From positions 1-47,110 of the forward strand of contig MLAK01000622.1 of assembly GCA_001839685.1 (NCBI GenBank): a stretch of DNA of 47,110 nucleotides. The letters are read 5' to 3'. The translations under genes and the position numbers were made by a program. The notes below the pieces were generated by a model. That model had not been told where the DNA came from. It ran no database searches and saw only the letters and a program-made list of their open reading frames with translations. The DNA is from Tritrichomonas foetus. Taxonomy: Eukaryota > Parabasalia > Tritrichomonadida > Tritrichomonadidae. Positions 1-9,946 of this stretch are shown here, one piece after another (position 1 is the first letter of the stretch; each line of letters begins with the position of its first letter).

Positions 1-69
1 TTTTTCATTCGTTGGTTTCATTTCTGGATATTTATAGGGTGATGTTATGACTCAAACATAATATATTGC

Positions 70-411
70 ATGAATAGGGAAACTATTAAGACACGCTCAA
101 AAATAGATGAGTTCAGAAAATTGAATATTGAACAATATGATCTTCCAGATAAGGCAAAGAAGATTGAAGAATTTTCAGAAGAAAAATACCATTTTGTTGG
201 ATTTGAAAACAAGTATTTAGAGTTACAACAACTTTCACTCCCTATTTCTAGTTCAAAAGACTCGGTCATCAAGGGAACACCCACTATTCACAATGGAAAA
301 AGACTTAGACTCAAGAAGAAAGCAAAGGTTATGAGAAGCTATCATGCTATCTCTGCAAATGCAGCACTAGGAATGACACCCATCCAACGGCCAGGATTCA
401 AGCCCACTTGA
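70..411 (+). CDS. Small basic hypothetical protein (113 aa)
   Basis: I do not recognise this protein. It starts with an ATG and ends with TGA at 409-411. The sequence is rich in Lys, Glu and Arg. Residues about 1-60 look helical and charged, and the last 35 residues are basic (KRLRLKKKAK near residue 80) and end in a Pro/Gly tail. No signal peptide or membrane segment is visible. An Inr-like TCATTTCTGGATA lies about 50 nt upstream (from about 19), and a tiny upstream ORF (ATG at 48, four codons) sits between the two. The amino-acid make-up looks coding and the overlapping reverse ORF does not, which is why this strand was chosen. The window begins only 69 nt upstream, so the promoter context is incomplete. 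Confidence 0.5.
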   Translation: MNRETIKTRSKIDEFRKLNIEQYDLPDKAKKIEEFSEEKYHFVGFENKYLELQQLSLPISSSKDSVIKGTPTIHNGKRLRLKKKAKVMRSYHAISANAALGMTPIQRPGFKPT

Positions 412-1464
412 TTCACACGAAAATGAGCGAAATCATGAATACATATTATTATAATATTTATTGACTATTATAATAATTTTTGATTATTCTAGAATTGTAT
501 TATTTTGTTATATTAATATCATCTAATTTTGTTATTGTAATAAATCTTTCGAAAAATTATTTTTGACTTTTTTTGTTTTTTCCAATCTATATCTCTATCT
601 TCAATCAACGGATAATTTATCATAAGATGACTTAAAACCCAATTATGGCTTCCTTTGATGATCATCGCACTCTTTTGGTAAAATTTTAATCATTTTCTTT
701 TTTCATACCTCTGAATGACAACAAATTTATTTAAATATAAAAATATTTCTAGTAAGCAACTAATAATAACTAGATTGTTTTCTTATTCAATGGCAATAGT
801 TAATTTATAAAATGTGAAGCCTTGGAATGTGGTGTTTCTTGAGTCTGTTTAATGCAGTCAACTTTCCACTCAGATGTGGTATCTACCTAATCAGAATAAA
901 TTTTGGCCGAAAGCATTTTAAATAAAGCTCGGAAAGAAGCCATTTTAATTTGGGGCATCAATTATGATAAGAGTATCAGTAACTTCAAGAGAGTATTCTT
1001 CTTTTTCGAACTTATCTTGAATGATGAATTGCATTCCACTTTTCACTTCACTTTATTGTCAAATCAAATGTAAATCCTTTAACTGCTTTCAATAATTCAT
1101 TAAAGTAATCAGCTACGCACTTTGAAAGAAAAGAATATTAGGTTGGCATTTTATCAACAAGCTGAAAATGCCAGAAGTCTATGTGACATCAAGTCGAGGC
1201 AAGCTTACAATCTGATGAAAAAGTAAGTAAAGGAACATGTTCACCCATGTGTGACAATGTAAACAAAGATAACGGTTTTATTAAGTGAATTTTTCACTGA
1301 TTGAATATTTTAAACATTATTTTTAGAACTCTTTTGAAATCTAAAAATGAAAACCAGTAAACTTTTTCTAATCCTAATTGTGCGCCAGAATTTTTATTTG
1401 AAAAAAAAAAAAAAAAGAAAGAAAAAATTATGAATTTTCGCATATTCACAAAGTTTATATAAAA
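412..1464. other. Intergenic, with faint minus-strand coding remnants
   Basis: About 1 kb of AT-rich sequence between two genes. On the minus strand, 945-1034 reads as a protein-like stretch (MQFIIQDKFEKEEYSLEVTD...), and 800-886 reads as another (VDTTSEWKVDCIKQTQE...). The two are out of register with each other or separated by stops, so they look like remnants of one decayed gene of unknown family. A run of about 14 A residues lies near 1401-1414. No RNA gene was seen. Confidence 0.35.
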
Positions 1465-2511
1465 TTATATTAAAATACAAACAGCACTTTGTTGTTCTCT
1501 CCTGTTTCTATCCAATTCTTTCTTTTTCTGAGCTTTTTCCTGTTGCTCTATCACTTTTGGAATATTCACTAATTCTTCTTCTTTAAATGGCTCAGACATT
1601 CCATCAAGTGGAAATGCAGAAAAGCTTTTCACTGTTTCTTTATCTAAGCTGGTCCAATCAAGAGGCGCATTTTTATCTATCTTGTCAATCTCAAATTGTT
1701 TTTCTAATTCATCACGACAATATTTATAATCTGGTCTATCAGGAAAATGCAAGCTCAATATATGCTGATAGATATTTTTCAAACAAATTGGCATTTTTTC
1801 ATAATCCTCAGTTTTTCCAAATTTTTTCTTCAATCTTCGAACTTTGGAAGCTTTCTTTTCTTGAGACCATGGAAAACTATTATACAATAAAACATATATT
1901 GAATAAAACCAACTATACATATCATCACGTCTTCCAGTGTCTCTTTTTTTCAATAAATTAGGTGACGCATAAGACACTGTTCCTCCAAAATGGCCGATCA
2001 CTTCAAGTCTTGGAAGAATTTCTCCTTTTTCGTCAACATATTTTTTGTTAAACCCAAAGTCAATTATTTTCACCTTATCTGGCGGTTTTAATAGAAAATT
2101 TTCTGGTTTTATGTCGTTATGAATGTATCCCATTTCGTGCAATGATTCTACAGCATCGAGCATGGAAATGGCGAGTTTTAAAACTGTCCCTAGCTTGAGA
2201 CCGTGCAATACTATACTTATATGCGCAAGAGATGGTCCGAGAAGTTCCATCGCAATATATAAATAATTTTGATCTCGACCGGTTTCATAAATTCGTGGAA
2301 CATATGGCGATTCACTGAGCTCGTGCGTTACTTCGATTTCTGCTTGTAAGCCTTGCTTTAAAGCTGTTGTTGATTCAGTTTTTAATGCAACTGGCAATTG
2401 ATCTGTTACTCGTAGTGCATAATAAATATCTCCATATCCACCGCTTCCGATGCACTTGACAATTTTGTAGCCGCCTATAACCTTTCCATAATCAAGCTTA
2501 ATTCGCTTCAT
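1465..2511 (-). CDS. CK1-family protein kinase with C-terminal CaaX box
   Basis: Casein kinase 1-type Ser/Thr kinase, 348 aa. Visible kinase landmarks are the Gly-rich loop IGSGGYGDIY (residues 21-30), the VALK lysine at K44, a catalytic loop HNDIKPENFL (131-140) and DFG at 151-153. The CK1-specific activation region follows: GGTVSYASPN (176-185) in place of an APE motif, then RRDDMYSW (194-201). The usual HRD arginine is Asn here. After the kinase domain (to about 285) there is a charged, coiled tail. The protein ends Cys-Ile-Leu-Ile, a match to a CaaX prenylation box of the geranylgeranyl type (last residue Ile), suggesting membrane attachment; that is inference. The start ATG (2509-2511) directly precedes the normal CK1 N-terminus. 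No close Inr match was found upstream. Confidence 0.93.
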   Translation of the reverse strand: MKRIKLDYGKVIGGYKIVKCIGSGGYGDIYYALRVTDQLPVALKTESTTALKQGLQAEIEVTHELSESPYVPRIYETGRDQNYLYIAMELLGPSLAHISIVLHGLKLGTVLKLAISMLDAVESLHEMGYIHNDIKPENFLLKPPDKVKIIDFGFNKKYVDEKGEILPRLEVIGHFGGTVSYASPNLLKKRDTGRRDDMYSWFYSIYVLLYNSFPWSQEKKASKVRRLKKKFGKTEDYEKMPICLKNIYQHILSLHFPDRPDYKYCRDELEKQFEIDKIDKNAPLDWTSLDKETVKSFSAFPLDGMSEPFKEEELVNIPKVIEQQEKAQKKKELDRNRREQQSAVCILI

Positions 2512-4119
2512 TGAAGAACGTTGGATGCTTTTTTTTGTTGGTTTGATTCAACTTTTTATGAGTTTTTTTGTTATATTTTGAACCATCTTATATCATTGTG
2601 TTTGGAATTATTTCAGAGAATTTCAGAAATTCTAACTATAACGATCATCTTAAAAAAATAAATTAACTTATAATAACTATTGAAATTTTATTATGTCGTT
2701 CAGAAAACTTTAATAGAATTTTCAGTAAGGTTTCAGAAAATGTTCTATTTGATCACAATTGAAAAATAAGGAATAAAAAAGTTAGAGTTGAAAAAATAAT
2801 GTATAGAAAATCTCCTTAATTTGACCTTTCATTTCAGGTTGTTAATTACGAAATAGGAAAATATAATATCTACCAGGAAAATAATTTAGTTCATCTGAAT
2901 AAGTAATCACCAAACGAAGTATTATTCCAAAAGAGATAGGAACCTTGTAAAAAAAAGAAAAGTATAGCTATGGTGAAGAGATAATGAAAAAAATATCATT
3001 TGAGGCATACCAATTGTTGAAACCCAATTTCCAATAAGATAAGAAAAACGTGAAGTGAAGGTCAAATAAATGTCAAAAGTAGAAAAAACTTAATGAGTAA
3101 ATGTGATGTGAACTTTGCTGGTTCTTTGGGTCACCTCGACTTATAGGAGACTTGACGAGTGAACACAACGGATGGAGATCAGCGAACCAGATCCGGGTTC
3201 ACTTGCTAGAGTCTCCTCCAATGGCCGAATGAGTTAAAGGGGCTTGCAAAGTCACATCACATTTACCCATTTTTACTGTCAAAAAAAATATCTCATTGAG
3301 GAAAAAAAAACTACCTCTGGAGGATTTCTCAACTATAGAAAGATGTCTAACTTATTAACAAACTCTGGGCATAATTTTTTCAAACTCTGGGCATTGCTGC
3401 GATCTCTCATTTTTGTCTATTTTCATTTTCACATCATTGAAAATTCAATAAGAATTGTGAGCATCTGTCCCATGAACGTTTAAGGTCAAATGAAATGTCA
3501 AATTAACGAAAAGTGTTCAGTAACACTGATCATACTTTACATAGCTTTTCAGTCACAATTCATGAAATGTCTTTTTTTCTTTTATACATATACAATTGGT
3601 TTTATATGAATTCCATCTATTTTTCAAAATTTTCTGTTGTGTGAATAATGGAAAAATTAATACTCCAAAAACTTAGAAAATATAATTCTCCTTGAAGTAA
3701 TTTACAAAATCAATTTTTTGTCCTTTGTCATAGATAATTTGTGATATTAATTCACTGACCAAGTTTTATTGAAATTCAAAGACACTATTTCTCGTTTCAA
3801 TCAAGTTATCACGACCTCGTTGTCCTCATCCTTTCTCTCAAGAAAATGCGTTTTCATTATTCAAGTTTTTCCGAAGAGGAGATCATATTTTGAGACTAAA
3901 TAAATTGAAATACATTATGTATGATATCAATAATTCAAATATCTTCAAATTTTTCTGAAACAGGATGAAACAAATTTCGTGAATTGGATGGCAATCGAGG
4001 ACAGTACACAAATTTGAAAATGATTTCGAGGTTTTTCACTCGATATTCGGCTGAAACTTTTTCGTAAATTTGAATTTCCACTGGAAATATCTTTGAAAAA
4101 CTGCGAGAAAGAAAATGAA
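2512..4119. other. Long intergenic region containing a foldback repeat
   Basis: A 1.6 kb divergent intergenic region between the CK1 gene and the glycosyltransferase gene. The only structure I can support is the inverted-repeat element at about 3017-3336. A 79-codon ORF at 3244-3483 begins with TTG inside that element and is not credible. Sequence 3945-4119 is less AT-rich than its surroundings and may be the 5' untranslated region of the downstream gene. Otherwise it is plain AT-rich DNA. Confidence 0.5.
3017..3336. repeat. Foldback/MITE-like inverted-repeat element, copy 1
   Basis: A GC-richer island whose two halves are reverse complements. The left arm AAATGTGATGTGAACTTTGC (3099-3118) pairs with the right arm GCAAAGTCACATCACATTT (3246-3264), and pairing continues inward through AGGAGACTTGACGAGTGAAC (3174 side: the partner is GTTCACTTGCTAGAGTCTCC). 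The core is 3092-3271. A related copy lies at about 30964-31236 in the same orientation, and similarity between copies reaches further out, from a TTGAAACCC-like left end to a GATTTCTC-like right end. The arms of each copy match each other imperfectly. This fits a non-autonomous foldback element or MITE. A structured RNA is an alternative, but nothing specific supports it. No clear target-site duplication was found. Confidence 0.65.
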
Positions 4120-5091
4120 ATGGAGGGAATACTAACCTTTATAAGCAGAAACTTTATATTATGTTTCATTTCGATTTCAGCATGGATCCAAATTCGATCG
4201 GAATACGCGAAATACAATCCACTTGACAAGCAAAACATTACAAATCGTATTTTTTATCAAGATGATTATAAAGTTATATGTTTAATCTTTACTGAAGAGC
4301 GTTGGAGACAATCAGCAATCACATTCACATCAATTTTAGAAAATGAACCGACTTTCCCATATGTTTTTCATCTATTCAATACGATTCATTGCAAAGATTT
4401 AACATTTCGTCAATATTTCATTTATACAATCAGTAAAACGACTTCTAAACTGTTTTTTCATGAAATCAATGATACAGCACTTTCATGGCCAAAGTTATTT
4501 AATTATCCACCTATTATTATGGCCAAACTTTATTTATCGAAATATTTACCTAAAGAAAATAAAGTACTTTATCTTGATTCAGATACACTTATAGTTCGAC
4601 CACTTTCAGCCATTTATGAGTCAAAATACAATATTGACAAACATTATTTTGCAGGTGCAAAAGATTGTGGAACATATCCTTATCGTTGGATTAATTCAGG
4701 TTTTATTTATTATAATCTTGATTTAATTCGACGTAATAATATGAGTGAACGATCTTTACAATGTGTTCATTCACGAGGTAATCGTTATTATGATGATTGG
4801 TGTCATACATTTTGTTTTCCAAAAAGACAAGTTCGAATTTTACCAAATCGTTTTAACTATAATGTTAATCGAATTACTAATAATGAAACACGAAAAGGAC
4901 TTTCTGGTGAAAGTGATCAACTTATTGTTGCACATTTTATGCATCGATCTAAAATCGTATTTTCGATGAAAAATCATTCAGAAATAGATTCTATTACTTA
5001 TAATGAACATGGGAAATCTTTAATGCATATTTATTTAAATTATTATCACATTGTTAATTCTACATCAAAGAAACTTGGAATTCCTGAATAA
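4120..5091 (+). CDS. Glycosyltransferase family 8, type II membrane protein
   Basis: 323 aa. A hydrophobic segment at residues 5-24 behind a short N-terminus predicts a signal anchor, so the protein is probably a Golgi/ER-lumen type II glycosyltransferase. GT8 signatures are an Ala-Lys-rich helix before the catalytic site (PPIIMAKLYLSKYLP, 130-144), the DxD metal-binding motif in VLYLDSDTLIV (D153, D155), and the NSG motif in WINSGFIYYN (190-199). A late HF.HRSK segment occupies the position of the usual C-terminal metal-binding His motif. GT8 enzymes transfer sugars from nucleotide-sugar donors with retention of configuration; the donor cannot be told from sequence. The open frame extends to 4093 only with a TTG, so the ATG at 4120 is used. 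The stop is TAA at 5089-5091. Confidence 0.88.
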   Translation: MEGILTFISRNFILCFISISAWIQIRSEYAKYNPLDKQNITNRIFYQDDYKVICLIFTEERWRQSAITFTSILENEPTFPYVFHLFNTIHCKDLTFRQYFIYTISKTTSKLFFHEINDTALSWPKLFNYPPIIMAKLYLSKYLPKENKVLYLDSDTLIVRPLSAIYESKYNIDKHYFAGAKDCGTYPYRWINSGFIYYNLDLIRRNNMSERSLQCVHSRGNRYYDDWCHTFCFPKRQVRILPNRFNYNVNRITNNETRKGLSGESDQLIVAHFMHRSKIVFSMKNHSEIDSITYNEHGKSLMHIYLNYYHIVNSTSKKLGIPE

Positions 5092-5459
5092 TTAATTTCT
5101 TTCTTTCCGGTATTCACTAATCTATGTATCTATTAAATATTTGAAAATCGAATCAATTCTCATTTTTATTCAATTTAATAAATCTATTTTTTTTACTTTT
5201 CTTTTCGTTATTATTATTTTTATTTATTTTTGTAAAAATTTTTATTTTTTTTATTTTTTAATTATTTGCAGTTATTTTGATCCATTTTCAAATCTAACTA
5301 AGAAATAAATTATCAATTCAATATTGAAATTATCCATCATTTTCTCTTTATTTTTGGATTTCCTCAAAAAAACTGATAATATATTTGACCTTTTTGCTGA
5401 AATTCATTGACCTTAACTTCAGTTCATCTCGACAGTAAAATCATTTATTCTTCACTCAT
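5092..5459. other. AT-rich intergenic, promoter of the carrier gene
   Basis: 368 nt of very T-rich sequence. Near its 3' end TCATTTATTCTTC (5441-5453) resembles the trichomonad Inr and lies 19 nt before the next ATG. Nothing else is evident. Confidence 0.5.
5441..5453 (+). promoter_or_regulatory. Inr-like initiator of the carrier gene
   Basis: TCATTTATTCTTC resembles the Trichomonas initiator consensus TCAYTWYTCATTA, strongest over the first six bases. It lies 19 nt upstream of the ATG at 5460, a spacing typical of the short 5' leaders of trichomonads. A second partial match, TCACTCAT, overlaps the start. Confidence 0.5.
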
Positions 5460-6752
5460 ATGAGTGATTATTTAGCCACTGTCAATGCTGGTGTGTCTGT
5501 TCTTTTGATCATTATTGTTGGGTATGTTTGCACTTGGTTGAAAATAGTGCCTGCAAAAGATTTTGGAACATTAAATCTTTTTACAGCAAAGTGTTGTTTC
5601 TTTTTCATGACTTTTCGATCACTTGCTGGAAAAGATAAAGATGTTCTTGATTTCAGACCACTTGCAATTAGTGTTTTAATGAGTTTAACGTTGTATTTAA
5701 TTTTTGCAATAATTATTTTTCTTCCATTTAATGATTCGTTTGGTCTTTATATATCAATTGTATTCCCGACTGTTTATGTCAATTATTTTATTTCTGGCTT
5801 GCCAATATTTCTTGCACTTTGGGATGAGTCAGAAACCGCCGTTATTACGGTTATTCTCATTGCCAATGATTTGATGTGCTCTCCGATTTTTCTTACGCTT
5901 GCTAAAATTCATGAACTCAGAATTCAACGCCAGAAAAGAAAAACAGAGCAAATGGAAATGAAATCGATTGATGACAATATTGAAGGTGATTCATACAGTA
6001 CTACATCATCTGAGCTTGAATCATCATCAATTTCTCAAAAGCAAACAACAGAAAAAAACAATACATCAAACTTTAATAATTGTAAAAATAATACAACTAT
6101 TCATCAAAATCATACAGCTCTTTCCGAAACTCACAAAAATCATGATCAAAATGTAAATATAACAGAGAGTGATTCAATTGAAGAAGAAAGTGCAGAAATA
6201 AATATTGATAAAAAGAAAAAGAAAGACAAAATTAATAATAATGATGATGATGATGATCATTATATCAAAAAATTACTGTTAGAAATTTTAAATCGTCTCA
6301 TTCATAACATGTTTCTAGTTGGAATCGTTTTTGGAATGATCTATCTTGCAATCACTTCAAAAACGTGTACTTTTTTGAAAGAATTAATGAATATGCTTGG
6401 AGATTGTGTACTTCCTTTTGCACTTTTCAATGTTGGAGCTTTTCTTTCAACACAGTCACTAATTGCTTGTCATTGGGCTGAAGCTTTGGTAAGTCTAATT
6501 GGAAGACTAATTCTTGGTCCCTTTCTTGCTGGAATTTATTGTTATGCCCTTGGATTCCCTGGAAGACTTTCGCAACAATGTATCATTCTTGCATCGATGC
6601 CAACAGCTGCAACATGCTTCACTATGACTGATAGTGCTGGAATTGGATCGGGGGTATCATCAACTATGATTATGTGGAGTGCTGTATTTATGGTTCCTGT
6701 AACGGTGTTTTGGATGTGGATTTTAGAAGTTACTAAATTGTTTGAAGAATAA
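5460..6752 (+). CDS. Auxin efflux carrier (AEC)-family membrane transporter
   Basis: 430 aa integral membrane protein. About five membrane segments lie in residues 8-148 (for example VSVLLIIIVGYVCTWL at 12-27 and ISVLMSLTLYLIFAIIIFL at 70-88). A long cytosolic loop spans about 150-270, and another five segments run to the C-terminus. This split 5+5 layout with a variable central loop, and the conserved N-terminal GY-x-x-x-W-x-K-I/V region, is that of the PIN/AEC membrane transport family (PF03547). The loop is unusually rich in Asn, Ser, Glu and Asp, with a poly-Asp run just before the second half. Family members export small organic anions; the substrate is unknown. The stop codon overlaps TAAA, a likely poly(A) signal. 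Confidence 0.85.
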   Translation: MSDYLATVNAGVSVLLIIIVGYVCTWLKIVPAKDFGTLNLFTAKCCFFFMTFRSLAGKDKDVLDFRPLAISVLMSLTLYLIFAIIIFLPFNDSFGLYISIVFPTVYVNYFISGLPIFLALWDESETAVITVILIANDLMCSPIFLTLAKIHELRIQRQKRKTEQMEMKSIDDNIEGDSYSTTSSELESSSISQKQTTEKNNTSNFNNCKNNTTIHQNHTALSETHKNHDQNVNITESDSIEEESAEINIDKKKKKDKINNNDDDDDHYIKKLLLEILNRLIHNMFLVGIVFGMIYLAITSKTCTFLKELMNMLGDCVLPFALFNVGAFLSTQSLIACHWAEALVSLIGRLILGPFLAGIYCYALGFPGRLSQQCIILASMPTAATCFTMTDSAGIGSGVSSTMIMWSAVFMVPVTVFWMWILEVTKLFEE

Positions 6753-7114
6753 AATTTCATTGGTTTGTTTATGGTTAGAAATTAATGACAGTATTTTTTC
6801 TGTGTTTTTCCTCCTTATAAACATAAGATATCTTATGTGGTGTTTTTAGTTTTTATCAATATTGGAAAGTGTGTTTATTACTCTATGATTTAATATATAT
6901 CTGAAATGGTCTTTTTGATGATTAGAAGAGTAAAAATAGGTTGATAGACAATATTTGTCTTTATCAGAAATTTTTATTCGGAACTCTCGAAAATCCTTCA
7001 ACAAAAATCTCGTTAGTAAAAATTTCAGAAAAGCAGGAAATATTTTGAATGGTAATTGAATGGAAAATTCACTAAAGTGTAGTCTCAATTGTTTACTTTA
7101 TTCAATTGTTTTTA
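6753..7114. other. Intergenic, no feature seen
   Basis: 362 nt of AT-rich sequence between the carrier and the LRR gene. The 80-codon reverse ORF inside it has no recognisable features and a composition no different from noise. Confidence 0.5.
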
Positions 7115-8110
7115 ATGCGGAAACAGAAGAGTAAAAATCCTTTTATTAATATGTCGAAGCAATGCCATATTAAACCCTTTGATATTGAAGAAATAGCTCT
7201 TGATCATCAAGGATTAAATGAGATTCAACCAGATACACTTTCATTATTCCCCAATCTACAATCACTCTATATTCCAAATAACAATTTATATGTGTTAGCA
7301 AACCTGGATGCAAACATAAGGTTGAAAATGATAGATGCAAGAAATAATAAAATTAAAAAAGTAAATCTGGGTAAGCAATTATATCTGATTGAACTTTATC
7401 TTGCCAATAATAATATTACAAATTTGATTGATTTTTTAGGTTGCACAATGCATTTGAAAAGCCTAGAAATACTAGATTTGCGTCAAAATGGAATTATTCA
7501 TGAATCTAGATATAAACATCAAATGATAAAAGCATTCCCATCATTGAAAATTTTAGATGGTATTGATATTACTCATGATAAACAAATAATAAATGAGAGA
7601 AAATTACATCAAATCAAAGATTCAACATTAGCTACTCGTAATCCTCAAACTCAATCCCAGCACAGATTTTCAGATGTGAAAACGAAGAAAAATATTCGAG
7701 CAAAGTCAGTTTTGGACTTTATAAAGAACTCACCACTCTCTGCACCTGATTTAAATATTGTGAAAAAAGCAAATCATATCAAACAAACAAGAAATTTATT
7801 TAATAATTCTCAACATGAAGCATCAGTATTTAATAAAGATGAAAATAATAAAGAAGAAATGTTAAATATTGAAGCACCAATTCCTGATGGTCTTGATTTT
7901 TTAAAGAAAAGCGACATACTAAACAAATGTGATGTTTCTGGTGATCCGAAAAGAAGAAGTAATCGATCTAGATCCTACTTAAAAGCAGCAACATTTGCAG
8001 AATGTAAAAATTTGAAACCAGAAGAAGAAATTTTCCTGAAAATGAACCCAAACATTGGATCTTCCTCATTATCAAGAAAAATATTATCTATAGATCGCAC
8101 TTATGCTTAA
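7115..8110 (+). CDS. Leucine-rich-repeat protein with LRR cap
   Basis: 331 aa. Four to five LRRs of the SDS22-like type occupy residues about 22-145: LDHQGLNEI, LQSLYIPNNNLYVL, KMIDARNNKIKKV, LIELYLANNNITNL and LEILDLRQNGI. They end with an LRR-cap-like segment (RYKHQMIKAFPSLKILDGIDI, split here by the YR-type start and the LDG end). The remaining 180 residues are polar, basic and probably disordered. The open frame extends to a TTG at 7106, so the first ATG (7115) is taken as the start; an in-frame ATG at 7151 is also possible. LRR-cap proteins of this shape are common in axonemes and basal bodies. A flagellar role would be reasonable in a trichomonad but is only an inference. Confidence 0.8.
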   Translation: MRKQKSKNPFINMSKQCHIKPFDIEEIALDHQGLNEIQPDTLSLFPNLQSLYIPNNNLYVLANLDANIRLKMIDARNNKIKKVNLGKQLYLIELYLANNNITNLIDFLGCTMHLKSLEILDLRQNGIIHESRYKHQMIKAFPSLKILDGIDITHDKQIINERKLHQIKDSTLATRNPQTQSQHRFSDVKTKKNIRAKSVLDFIKNSPLSAPDLNIVKKANHIKQTRNLFNNSQHEASVFNKDENNKEEMLNIEAPIPDGLDFLKKSDILNKCDVSGDPKRRSNRSRSYLKAATFAECKNLKPEEEIFLKMNPNIGSSSLSRKILSIDRTYA

Positions 8111-8504
8111 ATAATAATTAAAATGTTTGACAAGAAACCCTTCATCTCATATTATTTCATTAATGTATGATTTACCATAATTGAAATACAGATTGTACAT
8201 AAGAGTTATACTTATTTTTTTATTGGATAACATACAGTATGTTTAGATAAGAATAGGGTATCCATTTGATGGAAAAATAAGTATTCGTGTTTTTTACGGG
8301 AAAAATAATTTCGACAATATGTTTTTTTGGAGAGACAATTTTTCTTTGCGTCATTGAATGATAATTGTATAATATTGTTAATAGAAAAAGTCAATATTAT
8401 CTGCACTTGTTACTTTCAATTTTCTGAAAAAATCAGGCGCTTTAATTGAATGTTTTTGAATAAACAAGTGAATCACTTCATATCTAAATTCTTCATTTTC
8501 ATCA
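8111..8504. other. Intergenic, promoter of the cysteine peptidase
   Basis: 394 nt. Apart from the initiator at its 3' edge I see nothing; the 64-codon reverse ORF at 8212-8406 looks like chance. Confidence 0.5.
8493..8504 (+). promoter_or_regulatory. Inr-like initiator abutting the peptidase ATG
   Basis: TCATTTTCATCA is a close match to the trichomonad Inr TCAYTWYTCATTA, one base shorter. It touches the ATG at 8505, so the leader would be only about ten nucleotides long. Confidence 0.6.
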
Positions 8505-9467
8505 ATGTTTACAATTTTTTTGGTTCTAACTAATAGTTTATCACTTCAAGAGCAAGAAAAATCATTCATCAAATGGATGCGCAAAACTAATCAATATTTT
8601 AATAAGGATGACTATCATATCAGACTCGGTTTATTCTTGGCCAACTCCCAATTGGTTGAGGAATCAAATCATCTTTCAGGAAGACAATTTAAAATAGATA
8701 TGAACAGATTTGCTTGTTATACACCTGCCGAATATAAACAACTTCTTGGTGCTAAGTTAAACGAAAGAACACAACAAGTTCGATCCAAAATTATTGTTAC
8801 ACGATATTTAAATAGTGCATCAATTGATTGGCGTGATCGTGGTGTTGTTGGAAGCATCAGAGATCAAGGAAACTGTGGCAGCTGCTGGGCATTTTCTGCA
8901 TGTCAAGCTATGGAAAGTGTATACGCAATTCGTTATGGTGAATTACCAGAATTTTCACCTAAAAATCTCGTTGATTGCAACACTAGAGGTTATGGATGCG
9001 ATGGATCAATGCCATGCACAGCAATTGACTGGGTCACTGAAATGCAGAATGGAAAAATCATGCTTGAAAAAGATTATCCATATGTTCCTGTTCAAAGTAC
9101 TTGTCTATTTGATGAAACTAAAGCAAAAGGAACATTCAACTATTATTTAATTAGCAATTTCGATGATGAAGATCAACTTGCTTCAAACGTTGAATCACAC
9201 GGACCCATGTCTGTTTGCATTGATGCTTCAACAACAAATTTCAGACTTTATTCTTCAGGTATTTTCTATGATGAAACATGCAGATCAGACTATATTAACC
9301 ATGCAGTAGGATGTGTTGGATTTGGTGATGTTGATGGAGCAGAATACTGGATTCTTAAAAATTCATGGGGAGCAGATTGGGGAGAAAATGGTTACATTCG
9401 TCTTGCCAGAAACAAAGGAAATCATTGTGCCATAGCTTATTTTGCCATTGCGCCGATATTAAACTAA
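8505..9467 (+). CDS. Clan CA family C1 cathepsin L-like cysteine peptidase
   Basis: 320 aa preproenzyme. A signal peptide covers about residues 1-14. The propeptide (about 15-103) contains the ERFNIN pattern R40-F44-N47-V51-N55 and the FxIDMNRFA segment (62-70), the GNFD-region equivalent. The mature enzyme begins near ASIDWRDRG (105-113). Oxyanion-hole Q121 and catalytic C127 lie in QGNCGSCWAFS, H266 in NHAVGCVGFG, and N286 in NSWG(A)DWGENGY. All catalytic residues are present, so it should be active after removal of the prosegment in an acidic compartment or after secretion. Family members in trichomonads are secreted or lysosomal and degrade host and endocytosed proteins. The stop overlaps TAAA. 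Start choice is supported by the adjacent Inr. Confidence 0.95.
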   Translation: MFTIFLVLTNSLSLQEQEKSFIKWMRKTNQYFNKDDYHIRLGLFLANSQLVEESNHLSGRQFKIDMNRFACYTPAEYKQLLGAKLNERTQQVRSKIIVTRYLNSASIDWRDRGVVGSIRDQGNCGSCWAFSACQAMESVYAIRYGELPEFSPKNLVDCNTRGYGCDGSMPCTAIDWVTEMQNGKIMLEKDYPYVPVQSTCLFDETKAKGTFNYYLISNFDDEDQLASNVESHGPMSVCIDASTTNFRLYSSGIFYDETCRSDYINHAVGCVGFGDVDGAEYWILKNSWGADWGENGYIRLARNKGNHCAIAYFAIAPILN

Positions 9468-9946
9468 ATTTGATTGACAATCATACTGTTATGAAAAGTG
9501 GTTTCCACTGAATTTATTTTTTATTATTATTATTTTATATATTACTATTGATTCAACTTTTTCACAATTTTCTATGGCAGTCTAATTTTACAAGAAAAAG
9601 AATTATTTGGGTTTTGTTGGAAATCACAAAAGGAAAAAATGAAAAGATCAGACATCTTTCAAGAAAAACAAGTGAGTATTCATTTTTCGTATAAAATAAT
9701 CAAGTCATTTTTTGGGTAAGTGTTCTTACGTGTTTAAATACTATAGATGTTTCATACTGAAACTAGTCTTTATTATGGTGTAATTTCTCAATCATTTAAT
9801 TTTCATGAAACATAATAGAATCTTTTTGTTTGAAATACTATTAATTAGGACTTTCTTCTCCAAATGTTGATTTAGTTAAATAGTGAAATATCAAAAATTG
9901 TTTCTAATTATAATCATTGTTTTATCATAAATATACAATAGAATAG

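Noticed and set aside
3244..3483. 79-codon ORF
   Set aside because: Starts with TTG inside a foldback repeat and has no protein-like features.
4093..4119. N-terminal extension of the glycosyltransferase
   Set aside because: It begins with TTG; the first ATG is at 4120 and directly gives a signal anchor.
4130..4150. ACTAAC...AG as a trichomonad intron 3' splice site
   Set aside because: The following bases do not match ACTAACACACAG and no GTAYGT donor lies within a plausible distance upstream.
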